Below are positions 48,284 to 57,243 of a stretch of 64,000 bases of DNA, one piece after another. Under the pieces are notes generated by a model, which was given only the letters and a program-made list of their open reading frames with translations, was not told the origin of the DNA and made no database searches. Position numbers and translations under genes: made by a program. Origin of the DNA: Alteromonas gracilis. GTDB lineage: Bacteria > Pseudomonadota > Gammaproteobacteria > Enterobacterales > Alteromonadaceae. The stretch lies in contig NZ_PVNO01000026.1 of NCBI RefSeq assembly GCF_002993325.1, positions 248,001-312,000 on the forward strand. Reading direction: 5' to 3'. Position 1 is the first letter of the stretch. Every line of letters starts with the position of its first letter.

Positions 48284-49651
48284 ATGGCAAAACGTAAAAC
48301 TGCTTATGTGTGTTCTGATTGCGGGGCAGAGTTTCCTAGATGGCAGGGACAATGCTCCGAGTGTAAAGCGTGGAACACAATAAGTGAGTTTGTGGTCGCA
48401 AGTGCGAAAAGTGTTGCTCGACAAACCACGTCTGGTTATGCGGGTCAAACCGCAGCTAAAATTGAAACCCTCAACGCAATTGACTTAGAGTCACTTCCGC
48501 GATTTTCTTCAACGTTTAAAGAACTCGATAGAGTACTCGGTGGCGGTATAGTTCCGGGAGCCGCTATGTTGATAGGTGGTTCGCCAGGTGCAGGTAAGAG
48601 CACGCTGCTTCTGCAAGTAATGTGTCAGATGGCCAAAAGCGAAACGGCGCTTTATGTCACAGGGGAAGAATCGCTTCAACAAGTTGCTATGCGGGCAAAG
48701 CGTTTAAACCTTCCTGATGACAAGTTGATGATGTTAGCTGAAACAAACGTTGAGACAATATGCGACTTAGCGTTGACGAAAAAACCTAAAATTATGGTTA
48801 TCGACTCGATTCAGGTTATGCATGTTTCAGATGTCCAGTCTGCTCCGGGAAGCGTTTCGCAGGTAAGAGAAAGTGCTGCGTACTTAACGCGTTTTGCGAA
48901 ACAAAATCACATTGCTATGTTTATTGTGGGTCATGTTACAAAGGATGGAAACTTAGCGGGTCCAAAGGTCCTTGAACACTGTATTGATAGCTCCATGATG
49001 CTTGAAGGAGAAAGCGACGGGCGATATCGCACGTTGCGCAGTCACAAAAACCGTTTCGGAGCAGTCAATGAACTTGGTGTATTTGCCATGACCGAAAGGG
49101 GATTAAAGGAAGTCAGTAACCCTTCTGCCATTTTCTTAAGCCGAGGTGATAACGAAACGCCCGGGTCTAGTGTGATGGTAATTTGGGAAGGCACGCGGCC
49201 TTTGCTGGTAGAAATACAAGCACTAGTAGATTACTCACAAATGTCTAACCCCAGGCGCATTGCGGTTGGCCTTGATCAGAACCGGCTTTCAATGCTGTTA
49301 GCAGTGTTGCATCGTCATGGCAATGTACAAATGAACGATCAAGATGTATTTGTTAACGTGGTTGGAGGCGTGCGTGTTTCGGAAACAAGCGCTGACTTAG
49401 CGCTTCTATTAGCTATGATTTCCAGCTTTAGAAACCGTTCGTTACCCAGAGAGTTGATCGTATTTGGAGAAGTGGGGCTGGCGGGTGAAATTCGTCCCGT
49501 TCCTAATGGAACAGAGCGCATAGTAGAGGCAGCAAAGCATGGTTTTAAGCGTGCTATTGTGCCAAAAGCAAACGCACCCAAACAGCCTATTAATGGTATG
49601 CAGGTGGTGCCGGTGGCACGACTGTCTGAAGCATTAGATGCGTTAGAGTAA
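48284..49651 (+). CDS. radA: DNA repair protein RadA
   Basis: A 455-residue branch-migration helicase of the RecA/Lon-like family. The N-terminal zinc finger uses Cys10, 13, 24 and 27; Walker A is GGSPGAGKS (98-106); the RadA-specific KNRFG motif is near 255; the C-terminal Lon-protease-like domain includes GEVGLAGEIRPV. It processes recombination intermediates. Divergent from the large PilZ gene. Confidence 0.97.
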   Translation: MAKRKTAYVCSDCGAEFPRWQGQCSECKAWNTISEFVVASAKSVARQTTSGYAGQTAAKIETLNAIDLESLPRFSSTFKELDRVLGGGIVPGAAMLIGGSPGAGKSTLLLQVMCQMAKSETALYVTGEESLQQVAMRAKRLNLPDDKLMMLAETNVETICDLALTKKPKIMVIDSIQVMHVSDVQSAPGSVSQVRESAAYLTRFAKQNHIAMFIVGHVTKDGNLAGPKVLEHCIDSSMMLEGESDGRYRTLRSHKNRFGAVNELGVFAMTERGLKEVSNPSAIFLSRGDNETPGSSVMVIWEGTRPLLVEIQALVDYSQMSNPRRIAVGLDQNRLSMLLAVLHRHGNVQMNDQDVFVNVVGGVRVSETSADLALLLAMISSFRNRSLPRELIVFGEVGLAGEIRPVPNGTERIVEAAKHGFKRAIVPKANAPKQPINGMQVVPVARLSEALDALE

Positions 49652-49794
49652 AGTTATTTGCATAGGCTGAAACACTTACGTTCTAAAGCATATACGCTAT
49701 TTTGTTCAGGTAAGGTGAGCTCCATAATATGCATACAAGGCTGAATAATGGTTTATAAGTCGTCTTTCAGTCTTGTTAATTACAGCCACAGAAG

Positions 49795-50202
49795 CTAATG
49801 GGCTTCTTGATAAACCGCATTAACTAGCGCGTTTAAATCTTTTTCCTCAATACTCGCATCTTCGCTGTTTAAAGTAATGAGGCGGCGAAGAGCGCTAATA
49901 CTCTCTACGTCCATACGCTCAACTTTGCAGCCAAGAGATACACGCTCTTTCCTGCTATCGGCATGGCGGTATAACTGTGAGATATAAAGGGTAATAACAG
50001 GGCTATCTTCGTTTGCCTGAAAAGTAGCAACGTAGGGATCATGGCTATCGAAAGGTAAGTTTAACAAGGCTGTTTCAGTCGCCTGAAGCTTGATGCCCTG
50101 AAGCGACACATCACTGACTATTACGTCGATACTCGTATCGTTGTGTGTTAGCGTGCCGTTAACATCTAATGATACACGTTGAAATTGGCGCTTATCTGTC
50201 AT
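49795..50202 (-). CDS. Small PilZ-domain protein
   Basis: A 135-residue single PilZ domain. The c-di-GMP-binding residues are intact: R5-x3-R9 (RQFQR) and D31-x-S-x2-G36 (DVSLQG). There is a short acidic C-terminal helix. It is downstream of ettA on the same strand but separated by that gene's terminator, and convergent with radA. It is a likely stand-alone c-di-GMP adaptor. Confidence 0.88.
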   Translation of the reverse strand: MTDKRQFQRVSLDVNGTLTHNDTSIDVIVSDVSLQGIKLQATETALLNLPFDSHDPYVATFQANEDSPVITLYISQLYRHADSRKERVSLGCKVERMDVESISALRRLITLNSEDASIEEKDLNALVNAVYQEAH

Positions 50203-50281
50203 TACTTTCTCACTTGGCTTTTGTTTCCGTTGTCAGTATTGGCTAATTTGCGCGCCTTCGCAACGAATGCCACTAAATAAA

Positions 50282-50310
50282 AAAGGCCTTAATCACTGAT
50301 TAAGGCCTTT
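50282..50310 (-). terminator. Rho-independent terminator after ettA
   Basis: A perfect 12-bp stem, AAAGGCCTTAAT / ATTAAGGCCTTT, with a 5-nt loop. On the minus strand it runs into TTTTTTATT. It lies 46 bp past the ettA stop and before the small PilZ gene. Confidence 0.88.
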
Positions 50311-50355
50311 CATATTATTGGGATTTAGGTGAAACCTATCTCATTTTTCTATGGA

Positions 50356-52023
50356 TTACTTCGCCATGCGCTTATATTTAAGGCGGTGTGGCTCAACAAT
50401 ATCCTGTCCGAATTCTTGCTTCAGCCAGCTTTCATAGTCTGAATAGTTTCCTTCAAAGAAGTTGATATTGCCTTCATCACGATAATCCATAATGTGCGTA
50501 GCAACGCGGTCAAGGAACCAACGGTCGTGCGAGATAACCATGGCACAGCCAGGGAATTCCAACAACGCATTTTCTAAGGCGCGAAGTGTTTCAACATCGA
50601 GGTCGTTGGTTGGCTCATCCAGTAGCAATACGTTACCGCCCGCTTTAAGCAGTTTCGCAAGGTGAACACGGTTACGCTCACCACCCGACAAGTCCTTGAT
50701 AAATTTCTGTTGGTCAGTGCCTTTGAAGTTGAATCGGCTGCAGTATGCGCGACTGTTTATTTCAAAGTTACCAATGCGAATGATATCTTGTTCGTCAGAA
50801 ATTTCTTTCCATACGGTGTTGTTTTCGTTCATGTGGTCACGGAACTGTTCTACCGCAGCAATTTGAACAGTTTCACCTAAATCGATGGTTCCTGAATCTG
50901 GTTGCTCAGCACCGGTAAGCATTCTGAACAAGGTTGATTTACCCGCACCGTTAGGACCAACGATACCCACAATGGCACCCTTTGGTACTTTAAATGTCAG
51001 GTCGTCGATAAGTACGCGATCACCATAAGACTTTTTAAGGTTACTCACTTCAATAACCTTGTCACCTAAGCGCTCACCTGGCGGGATGAAAAGTTCGTTG
51101 GTTTCGTTACGCTTTTGGTAATCGCTGGTGGAGAGCTCTTCAAAACGGGCCATACGGGCTTTGCTTTTAGCATGACGACCTTTTGGATTTGAGCGCACCC
51201 ACTCAAGCTCCTGCTTCATGCTCTTCATACGGGCAGTTTCAGTACGCTCTTCTTGTTCAAGTCGGTTTTCTTTCTGTTCCAACCATGAAGAGTAGTTACC
51301 TTCCCATGGAATACCTTCACCACGGTCAAGTTCTAAAATCCAACCCGCTACGTTATCAAGGAAATATCTATCGTGGGTAATCGCTACCACAGTACCTTCG
51401 TAATCGTGAAGGAAGCGTTCTAGCCACGCAACCGATTCTGCATCCAAGTGGTTGGTAGGTTCGTCAAGAAGTAGCATCTCAGGCTTTTCTAAAAGCAGGC
51501 GACATAGCGCTACACGACGCCTTTCACCACCAGAGAGCTTACTCACATCAGCATCCCACGGCGGAAGGCGTAGGGCATCTGCTGCTCGCTCTAGTGCATT
51601 TTCCAAGTTATGTCCGTCTTTGGCTTGAATGATGGCTTCTAGCTCGCCTTGCTCTTTTGCAAGCGCGTCGAAATCGGCATCCGCTTCTGCATATGCAGCG
51701 TACACTTCGTCAAGGCGAGTGAGCGCGTGCTTAACATCAGCAACGGCCTCTTCAATATTGCCGCGAACATCTTTTGTTTCATCAAGCTGCGGTTCTTGAG
51801 GAAGGTAGCCTACCTTAAGTCCAGGTTGAGGACGCGCTTCACCTTCAATATCAGTATCGATACCGGCCATTATACGAAGCAAGGTTGACTTACCTGCGCC
51901 GTTTAGACCTAGCACACCAATTTTGGCGCCAGGGAAGAAGCTAAGTGAAATGTTTTTAAGAATGTGTCTGTTTGGTGGGACGATTTTGCCCACTCGGTGC
52001 ATACTGTAAACGTATTGAGCCAT
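50356..52023 (-). CDS. ettA: Energy-dependent translational throttle protein EttA (ABC-F)
   Basis: A 555-residue ABC-F ATPase with no membrane domain. There are two nucleotide-binding domains: Walker A GLNGAGKST (39-47) and GPNGAGKST, each with its own LSGGER signature and LLLDEPTN Walker B, joined by a charged linker. The EttA-type arm is inserted in the first domain (about 95-140). It binds the ribosomal E site and gates the first peptide bond according to ATP/ADP ratio. Length and the KYKRMAK end match E. coli EttA. Its leader contains an 11-bp inverted repeat. Confidence 0.96.
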   Translation of the reverse strand: MAQYVYSMHRVGKIVPPNRHILKNISLSFFPGAKIGVLGLNGAGKSTLLRIMAGIDTDIEGEARPQPGLKVGYLPQEPQLDETKDVRGNIEEAVADVKHALTRLDEVYAAYAEADADFDALAKEQGELEAIIQAKDGHNLENALERAADALRLPPWDADVSKLSGGERRRVALCRLLLEKPEMLLLDEPTNHLDAESVAWLERFLHDYEGTVVAITHDRYFLDNVAGWILELDRGEGIPWEGNYSSWLEQKENRLEQEERTETARMKSMKQELEWVRSNPKGRHAKSKARMARFEELSTSDYQKRNETNELFIPPGERLGDKVIEVSNLKKSYGDRVLIDDLTFKVPKGAIVGIVGPNGAGKSTLFRMLTGAEQPDSGTIDLGETVQIAAVEQFRDHMNENNTVWKEISDEQDIIRIGNFEINSRAYCSRFNFKGTDQQKFIKDLSGGERNRVHLAKLLKAGGNVLLLDEPTNDLDVETLRALENALLEFPGCAMVISHDRWFLDRVATHIMDYRDEGNINFFEGNYSDYESWLKQEFGQDIVEPHRLKYKRMAK

Positions 52024-52368
52024 GCTTATCCTCGCTGAAAAAGCGGTGAAAAATAAAAATTTCTAAGGCGTGTTGAACTGCAATGCACGAAAGTCGGCAA
52101 TAAAGTTCAACACGTCCTAACTGGTGGCATATTCTACTCGTAACAGGGTAGTTTGTGCTAGTGACTTACACAAAGGTAGCTCGTGCCTGTGGAAATTTTG
52201 AGCGCTTGGGGTAAAAAGGTGAATTTATCCATCGGTCGATGAGACGATTTAATGTAAACTTAGCGTTATAAATCGAGAAGAGTTGATCCGTTGCCAGCGT
52301 GATAATCAATCGCAAAACCCTTCAGAATCAACACTCGATACCATCAAACATCCGAACAGGTAATAAAG
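52024..52368. other. Divergent intergenic region ettA/lpxD
   Basis: 345 bp with no gene. It holds the ettA leader on the left (including the inverted repeat at 52069-52114) and presumably the lpxD promoter on the right. I see no confident sigma-70 promoter on either strand. Confidence 0.5.
52069..52114 (-). promoter_or_regulatory. Inverted repeat in the ettA leader
   Basis: CGTGTTGAACT (52069-52079) and AGTTCAACACG (52104-52114) are perfect 11-bp inverted arms with a 24-nt loop, starting about 45 bp upstream of ettA. It has no T-tract on the minus strand and so is not an ordinary terminator. It could be an attenuator-type hairpin or a protein site. Confidence 0.5.
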
Positions 52369-53397
52369 ATGACCGCCATGAATAAACGCACATACAGTTT
52401 GGACGAATTAGCTAAACATGTTGGTGGGGAAGTGCAGGGTGATGGAACTATCACGATTTCTGCAGTGGGCACGCTATCTGGTGCGGCTTCGCATCAAATT
52501 TCGTTTCTTACAAACCCTAAATATAAGCCGCAGTTAAAAGACACAAAAGCCGGTGCGGTAATTCTGCACGAAAGTTTAAAGGGGGATAGCCCTGTTCCTG
52601 CGTTAGTTGTGGGTAATCCACATGCTGCATTTGCACTTATAGCTCAGTTATTTGATACCACGCCATCAGTAGCCACTGGTATTGCAGAGTCAGCGGTAAT
52701 CGCTCCTTCTGCTCGAATCGGTAGTGACGTATCTCTTGGACACAACGTCATTGTTGAAGAGAATGTGGTCTTAGGTGATCGTGTAACTGTTGGTGCCAAT
52801 ACCGTTATCCGCAGAGGTACGCACATTGGTGAAGACTGTATTATTCATCCTAATGTGACCATCTATCACGATGTGGTTATCGGTAAGCGCGTGACTATCC
52901 ATAGCCAAACAGTTATTGGCGCGGCAGGCTTTGGCTATGCAAACGATAAAGGGGTATGGATCCCTATTCCACAGACCGGTTCGGTTCGCATTGGCGACGA
53001 TAGTCAAATTGGGGCGAGTAGCAGCATCGACAGAGGTGCAATGGAAGATACGTTACTTGGCACCAACGTTATCATCGATAATCAGGTTCAAATTGGTCAC
53101 AATTGTATTATTGGCGATCACTCATGCATTTGTGGCGCTACAGGCATTGCTGGCAGTTGCCATATCGGCAAGCACGTTATTATTGGCGGTGGAGTTGGCA
53201 TAAATGGACATATCAGTATATGCGACAACGTTCAAGTGACGGGTTACACAATGATAGTTCAAGATATTACCGAACCAGGTGTATATTCGTCGGGGCAGCC
53301 AGCACAAACTAACCGAGACTGGCGCAAAAATACGGTTCGCCTTGCTAAAATTGGTAGTTTATTCGACCGTGTTAAAGCCCTCGAAAAACAGGTCTGA
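52369..53397 (+). CDS. lpxD: UDP-3-O-(3-hydroxyacyl)glucosamine N-acyltransferase
   Basis: A 342-residue left-handed beta-helix acyltransferase, the third enzyme of lipid A synthesis. It has the N-terminal uridine-binding domain (LDELAKHVGGEV, FLTNPKY), many hexapeptide repeats (about 105-300), the active-site His in QIGHNC, and a C-terminal helix ending VKALEKQV. Unusually it is not in the bamA-skp-lpxD-fabZ-lpxA cluster but alone between ettA and glyA, so it may be a second copy. Either ATG 52369 or 52378 could start it. Confidence 0.92.
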   Translation: MTAMNKRTYSLDELAKHVGGEVQGDGTITISAVGTLSGAASHQISFLTNPKYKPQLKDTKAGAVILHESLKGDSPVPALVVGNPHAAFALIAQLFDTTPSVATGIAESAVIAPSARIGSDVSLGHNVIVEENVVLGDRVTVGANTVIRRGTHIGEDCIIHPNVTIYHDVVIGKRVTIHSQTVIGAAGFGYANDKGVWIPIPQTGSVRIGDDSQIGASSSIDRGAMEDTLLGTNVIIDNQVQIGHNCIIGDHSCICGATGIAGSCHIGKHVIIGGGVGINGHISICDNVQVTGYTMIVQDITEPGVYSSGQPAQTNRDWRKNTVRLAKIGSLFDRVKALEKQV

Positions 53398-53407
53398 TCT
53401 CGCTTAA

Positions 53408-53433
53408 GCGCAGGTTTTACGTTAAACCTGCGC
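53408..53433 (+). terminator. Hairpin after lpxD
   Basis: A perfect 10-bp stem GCGCAGGTTT / AAACCTGCGC with a 6-nt loop, 11 bp past the lpxD stop. There is no proper T-tract (CATTTATATT follows), so termination is likely but not certain. Confidence 0.55.
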
Positions 53434-53500
53434 CATTTATATTAATTTGGTCATAAAGCGGTATACAAGCAACTCAAAATGACTAGAATATGGCTCGAAT

Positions 53501-53530
53501 TTGAGCAATCAGTGCGTAACGCCGTATAAA
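53501..53530 (+). promoter_or_regulatory. Sigma-70 promoter for glyA
   Basis: TTGAGC (53501-53506) and TATAAA (53525-53530) spaced by 18 bp, predicting a short leader before the AAGGAG ribosome binding site and ATG at 53552. Confidence 0.6.
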
Positions 53531-53551
53531 AACCGCAGTTAAGGAGCCCCC

Positions 53552-54808
53552 ATGTTTTCTCGCGAAATGAATATAGCTGACTTCGATCCTGAATTAGCCA
53601 ATGCCATGGCTAAAGAAGTTGAGCGTCAAGAACATCACATCGAACTCATTGCCTCTGAGAACTATTGTAGCCCACGTGTAATGGAAGCTCAGGGTTCTCA
53701 GCTTACGAATAAGTATGCTGAAGGCTACCCTGGTAAGCGCTATTACGGTGGTTGTGAGCACGTAGACGTTGTTGAACAACTTGCTATCGACCGTGCAAAG
53801 GCACTATTTGGTGCAGACTACGCGAACGTTCAACCGCACGCTGGTTCACAAGCTAATTCTGCCGTTTTCATGGCATTACTTGACGCAGGCGATACGGTTC
53901 TTGGTATGAGCCTTTCTGAAGGTGGTCACCTTACTCATGGTTCACACGTAAACTTTTCTGGTAAAACATACAACGCTGTACAGTATGGTCTGAACAAAGA
54001 AACCGGCGAAATTGATTACGCACAAGTTGAAGCTCTAGCCAAAGAACACAAACCGAAGATGATTATCGGCGGTTTCTCTGCGTATTCAGGTATTGTTGAC
54101 TGGGCAAAATTCCGCGAAATCGCTGATAGCGTAGGTGCTTACTTGCTTGTAGATATGGCGCACGTTGCTGGTCTTGTGGCTGCTGGTGTTTACCCAAACC
54201 CACTTCCTCACGCACACGTCGTAACGACGACAACTCACAAAACCCTTGCGGGTCCGCGTAGTGGTCTAATCCTATCTTCTTGTGGCGACGAAGCGATTTA
54301 CAAAAAGCTTAACAGCTCGGTATTCCCGGGTAACCAAGGCGGTCCGCTTTGTCACGTGATTGCAGCTAAAGCAGTAGCTTTCAAAGAAGCATTACAGCCA
54401 GAATTTAAAGTGTATCAGCAACAGGTAGTGGCTAACGCGAAAGCGATGGTTGCCGTTATGCAAGAGCGCGGTTACAAAATCGTTTCTGGCGGAACAGACA
54501 ATCACTTGTTCCTACTAGATCTTATTGACAAAGATATTACTGGTAAAGATGCCGATGCAGCACTAGGTGCAGCGAACATCACGGTAAACAAAAACTCAGT
54601 GCCAAACGATCCGCGTTCACCGTTTGTAACCAGTGGTCTTCGTATTGGTAGCCCGGCTATAACGCGTCGTGGTTTCAAAGAAGAGCAAGCTCAGCAAGTT
54701 GCAACATGGATTTGTGACATTCTAGATAACATGGGTGACGAATCTGTTATCAAACGTGTTCAAGAAGAAGTGGTTGCACTTTGCGCACAGTTCCCTGTTT
54801 ATAAATAA
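53552..54808 (+). CDS. glyA: Serine hydroxymethyltransferase
   Basis: A 418-residue PLP enzyme that interconverts serine and glycine and supplies methylene-THF. The PLP lysine is Lys230 in [25 protein letters not shown] and GSQANSAVF near the N-terminus bind substrate and cofactor. Strong ribosome binding site AAGGAG. It is followed by nrdR after 99 bp containing a long inverted repeat; the glyA-nrdR-rib order is conserved in related bacteria. Confidence 0.98.
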   Translation: MFSREMNIADFDPELANAMAKEVERQEHHIELIASENYCSPRVMEAQGSQLTNKYAEGYPGKRYYGGCEHVDVVEQLAIDRAKALFGADYANVQPHAGSQANSAVFMALLDAGDTVLGMSLSEGGHLTHGSHVNFSGKTYNAVQYGLNKETGEIDYAQVEALAKEHKPKMIIGGFSAYSGIVDWAKFREIADSVGAYLLVDMAHVAGLVAAGVYPNPLPHAHVVTTTTHKTLAGPRSGLILSSCGDEAIYKKLNSSVFPGNQGGPLCHVIAAKAVAFKEALQPEFKVYQQQVVANAKAMVAVMQERGYKIVSGGTDNHLFLLDLIDKDITGKDADAALGAANITVNKNSVPNDPRSPFVTSGLRIGSPAITRRGFKEEQAQQVATWICDILDNMGDESVIKRVQEEVVALCAQFPVYK

Positions 54809-54823
54809 ATAGGTTTGTGTTTT

Positions 54824-54892
54824 ATTGCGTACTTTGGTACTAATGCTGGACTATCTAGTCTAGATTAAGCTTCACGCGCCTAAGTACGCAAT
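54824..54892. repeat. Long inverted repeat between glyA and nrdR
   Basis: ATTGCGTACTTTGG (54824-54837) and CCTAAGTACGCAAT (54879-54892) pair over 14 bp with one mismatch, spaced by 41 bp. The right arm ends 15 bp before the nrdR start. There is no T-tract, so it is more likely a leader structure or a double protein-binding site than a terminator. Confidence 0.55.
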
Positions 54893-54907
54893 AATTAAGG
54901 ATTATTC

Positions 54908-55357
54908 ATGTTTTGCCCTTTTTGTTCAGAACAAGAAACAAAAGTTATTGATTCTCGTTTGGTTGCAGAGGGGCAACAAGTGCGAAGACGCCGTGAATGT
55001 ATGGTGTGTCATGAGCGCTTCACCACCTTTGAAAGTGCAGAGCTTGTGATGCCCCGCGTTATAAAACGCGATGGCTCTCGCGAACCCTTCAACGAAGACA
55101 AACTTCGTGCAGGCTTACAACGCGCGTTAGAGAAACGCCCTGTTAGCACAGAAAAAGTTGAACAATGTATTCTTTCACTCAAATCTCAGCTTCGCGCAAC
55201 CGGCGAGAGGGAGGTGAGCAGTGAATTGCTTGGCAACTTAATTATGAAAGCCCTCAAAGAACTCGACAAAGTTGCCTATGTTCGGTTCGCCTCAGTTTAT
55301 CGTTCCTTCGAAGACATACGTGAATTTGGAGAAGAGATTGCACGCTTAGGGGATTAG
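54908..55357 (+). CDS. nrdR: Transcriptional repressor NrdR
   Basis: A 149-residue repressor of ribonucleotide reductase genes. The zinc ribbon uses Cys3, 6, 31 and 34 (CPFC, CMVC), followed by the basic RRRRE stretch and an ATP-cone domain ([20 protein letters not shown]) that senses ATP/dATP. Full family length. It is first in the nrdR-ribD-ribE-ribBX cluster, the standard gammaproteobacterial arrangement. Confidence 0.97.
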   Translation: MFCPFCSEQETKVIDSRLVAEGQQVRRRRECMVCHERFTTFESAELVMPRVIKRDGSREPFNEDKLRAGLQRALEKRPVSTEKVEQCILSLKSQLRATGEREVSSELLGNLIMKALKELDKVAYVRFASVYRSFEDIREFGEEIARLGD

Positions 55358-55400
55358 GGTCAGTAAACCTTAAACACTTAGGGCTACAACAGGAATCCAA

Positions 55401-56540
55401 GTGAACCACGCTACGGTTAAAAATGATTATTTTTGGATGGCAAAAGCCATTCAACTAGCCCAAAAGGGGCGTTTCACCACCTCACCTAATCCTCGTGTTG
55501 GCTGTGTGATTGTTGATGAAAACAATCAACTGCTCGGTCAGGGGTATCATGTCCAAGCGGGCACGCCCCATGCCGAAGTCCATGCACTCAGACAAGCTTC
55601 AAATGCTCGTAGCAACGGCGCTAAAGGCGCTACAGCATACGTAACCCTGGAGCCTTGCAGCCATTTTGGTCGCACGCCCCCTTGCGCTAACGCGCTCATT
55701 GAAGCGCAGGTAGCACGCGTTGTAGTGGCAATGACAGACCCTAATCCAAATGTATGTGGCAATGGCATAAACATGCTGCAAGCCGCAGGTATCGAAGTCG
55801 TCAGTGATGTGATGGCCGCCGAAGCCGCTGCGCTTAATCCCGGATTCACCAAACGCATGCTTACGGGTAAACCTTTTGTTAGGGTTAAATTGGGTATAAG
55901 CCTAGACGGTAAAATTGCGCTTCAAAATGGGGTGAGCCAATGGATAACAGGGCCTGAAGCAAGACGTGATGTGCAGCGCTATCGCGCGCAAAGCTGCGCA
56001 GTGTTAACGGGTTCAGGTACTGTTGCGGCGGATAATCCCAGTCTTTTGGTGAGGGAACAAGAGGCAAAGTTCGAAAATTATCCACTTGAGCATATTCGCC
56101 AACCTGCTCGCATCGTTGTGGATAGTCAGAGCAAACTAAACCGCGATTTTAATGTATTTAGTGACGGTCACGTTACCTTTACTGCAACGTTGCAGGCCCA
56201 CCCTGATACTTCAGTTGGTCACTACATCCAGGTTGATGAAAAAGATGGCAAGGTCGACTTACATGGGTTGATGTCGGCACTAGGTGATAAACAGTATAAT
56301 GAGGTATGGGTAGAGGCAGGCCCTGGTCTTGCCGGTGCCCTATTGCAAGAAGGCCTTGTGGATGAGCTTATTTGCTATCAAGCACCCAAGCTATTGGGCG
56401 ATAAAGGCGTGAGTATGGTCAATTTGCCAGCGTTCACCGCTTTAAATCAATCTATTTCACTCTCTCTTATTGAAAACCGTCAGGTGGGTAACGATATTAA
56501 GCTTATCTTTCGTCCTGATGTTAGCAACACCTGTCGTTAA
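55401..56540 (+). CDS. ribD: Riboflavin-specific deaminase/reductase RibD
   Basis: A 379-residue bifunctional enzyme for the second and third steps of riboflavin synthesis. The N-terminal deaminase has the zinc site HAE (57-59) and PCSHFGRTPPC (85-95); the C-terminal reductase begins near 155 (VRVKLGISLDGKIA). The start is GTG at 55401. Only 43 bp separate it from nrdR, so there is no room for an FMN riboswitch. ribE follows after 20 bp. Confidence 0.96.
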   Translation: MNHATVKNDYFWMAKAIQLAQKGRFTTSPNPRVGCVIVDENNQLLGQGYHVQAGTPHAEVHALRQASNARSNGAKGATAYVTLEPCSHFGRTPPCANALIEAQVARVVVAMTDPNPNVCGNGINMLQAAGIEVVSDVMAAEAAALNPGFTKRMLTGKPFVRVKLGISLDGKIALQNGVSQWITGPEARRDVQRYRAQSCAVLTGSGTVAADNPSLLVREQEAKFENYPLEHIRQPARIVVDSQSKLNRDFNVFSDGHVTFTATLQAHPDTSVGHYIQVDEKDGKVDLHGLMSALGDKQYNEVWVEAGPGLAGALLQEGLVDELICYQAPKLLGDKGVSMVNLPAFTALNQSISLSLIENRQVGNDIKLIFRPDVSNTCR

Positions 56541-56560
56541 AGCGACTAAAGAGGAACTTT

Positions 56561-57223
56561 ATGTTTACTGGAATTATTCAAGCGTTGGGTACAATTAAGA
56601 AGCTCGACAATCGAGGCAATGATATTCGTTTAACGGTATCTTCATCTACGCTTGATATGTCTGATGTCGCTTTAGGCGATAGTATTGCGACCAATGGTGT
56701 TTGTTTGACAGTGACAGACATGGGGCCAGACTATTATTGCGCCGATGTTTCTGCTGAGACTATTAAGTTAACTGGGTTTGCACACTACAGTGTAGGGTCT
56801 ACCGTGAATCTTGAAAAAGCGATGCGTCCTAGCGATCGTCTAGGTGGGCACATTGTTTCTGGTCATGTTGATGGTGTGGGCCAAGTAACTCAGATTATTA
56901 AACATAAAGACTATGTAGAATTTTGGGTGAAAGCACCTGATACGCTGGCTAAATATATTGCCCACAAGGGAAGTATCACTGTAGATGGCATAAGCTTAAC
57001 GGTGAACGAAGTGAATGGCGCAGAGTTTATGCTATGGATTATTCCTCACACGCTACAAGAAACAATTATGGGAAGCTATAAAGTAGGCACAGCGGTGAAT
57101 TTAGAGGTTGATGTTATTGCGCGCTATTTAGAGCGATTGATGCTTGGCGATAAAGCCGCTGAGCCAACAAGCAAGGGCATTGACATGGCATTTCTTGCCG
57201 AGAACGGATTTTTAAAAAAATAA
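56561..57223 (+). CDS. ribE: Riboflavin synthase alpha subunit
   Basis: A 220-residue enzyme made of two similar lumazine-binding barrels, each beginning with an MFTGII-like or HIVSGHVDG segment ([10 protein letters not shown] at the start; [13 protein letters not shown] near residue 95). It dismutates two 6,7-dimethyl-8-ribityllumazine molecules into riboflavin. Also called ribC in E. coli nomenclature. It lies 20 bp after ribD and 20 bp before ribBX. Confidence 0.96.
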   Translation: MFTGIIQALGTIKKLDNRGNDIRLTVSSSTLDMSDVALGDSIATNGVCLTVTDMGPDYYCADVSAETIKLTGFAHYSVGSTVNLEKAMRPSDRLGGHIVSGHVDGVGQVTQIIKHKDYVEFWVKAPDTLAKYIAHKGSITVDGISLTVNEVNGAEFMLWIIPHTLQETIMGSYKVGTAVNLEVDVIARYLERLMLGDKAAEPTSKGIDMAFLAENGFLKK

Positions 57224-57243
57224 CCCTACAAGAAGCACACAAT

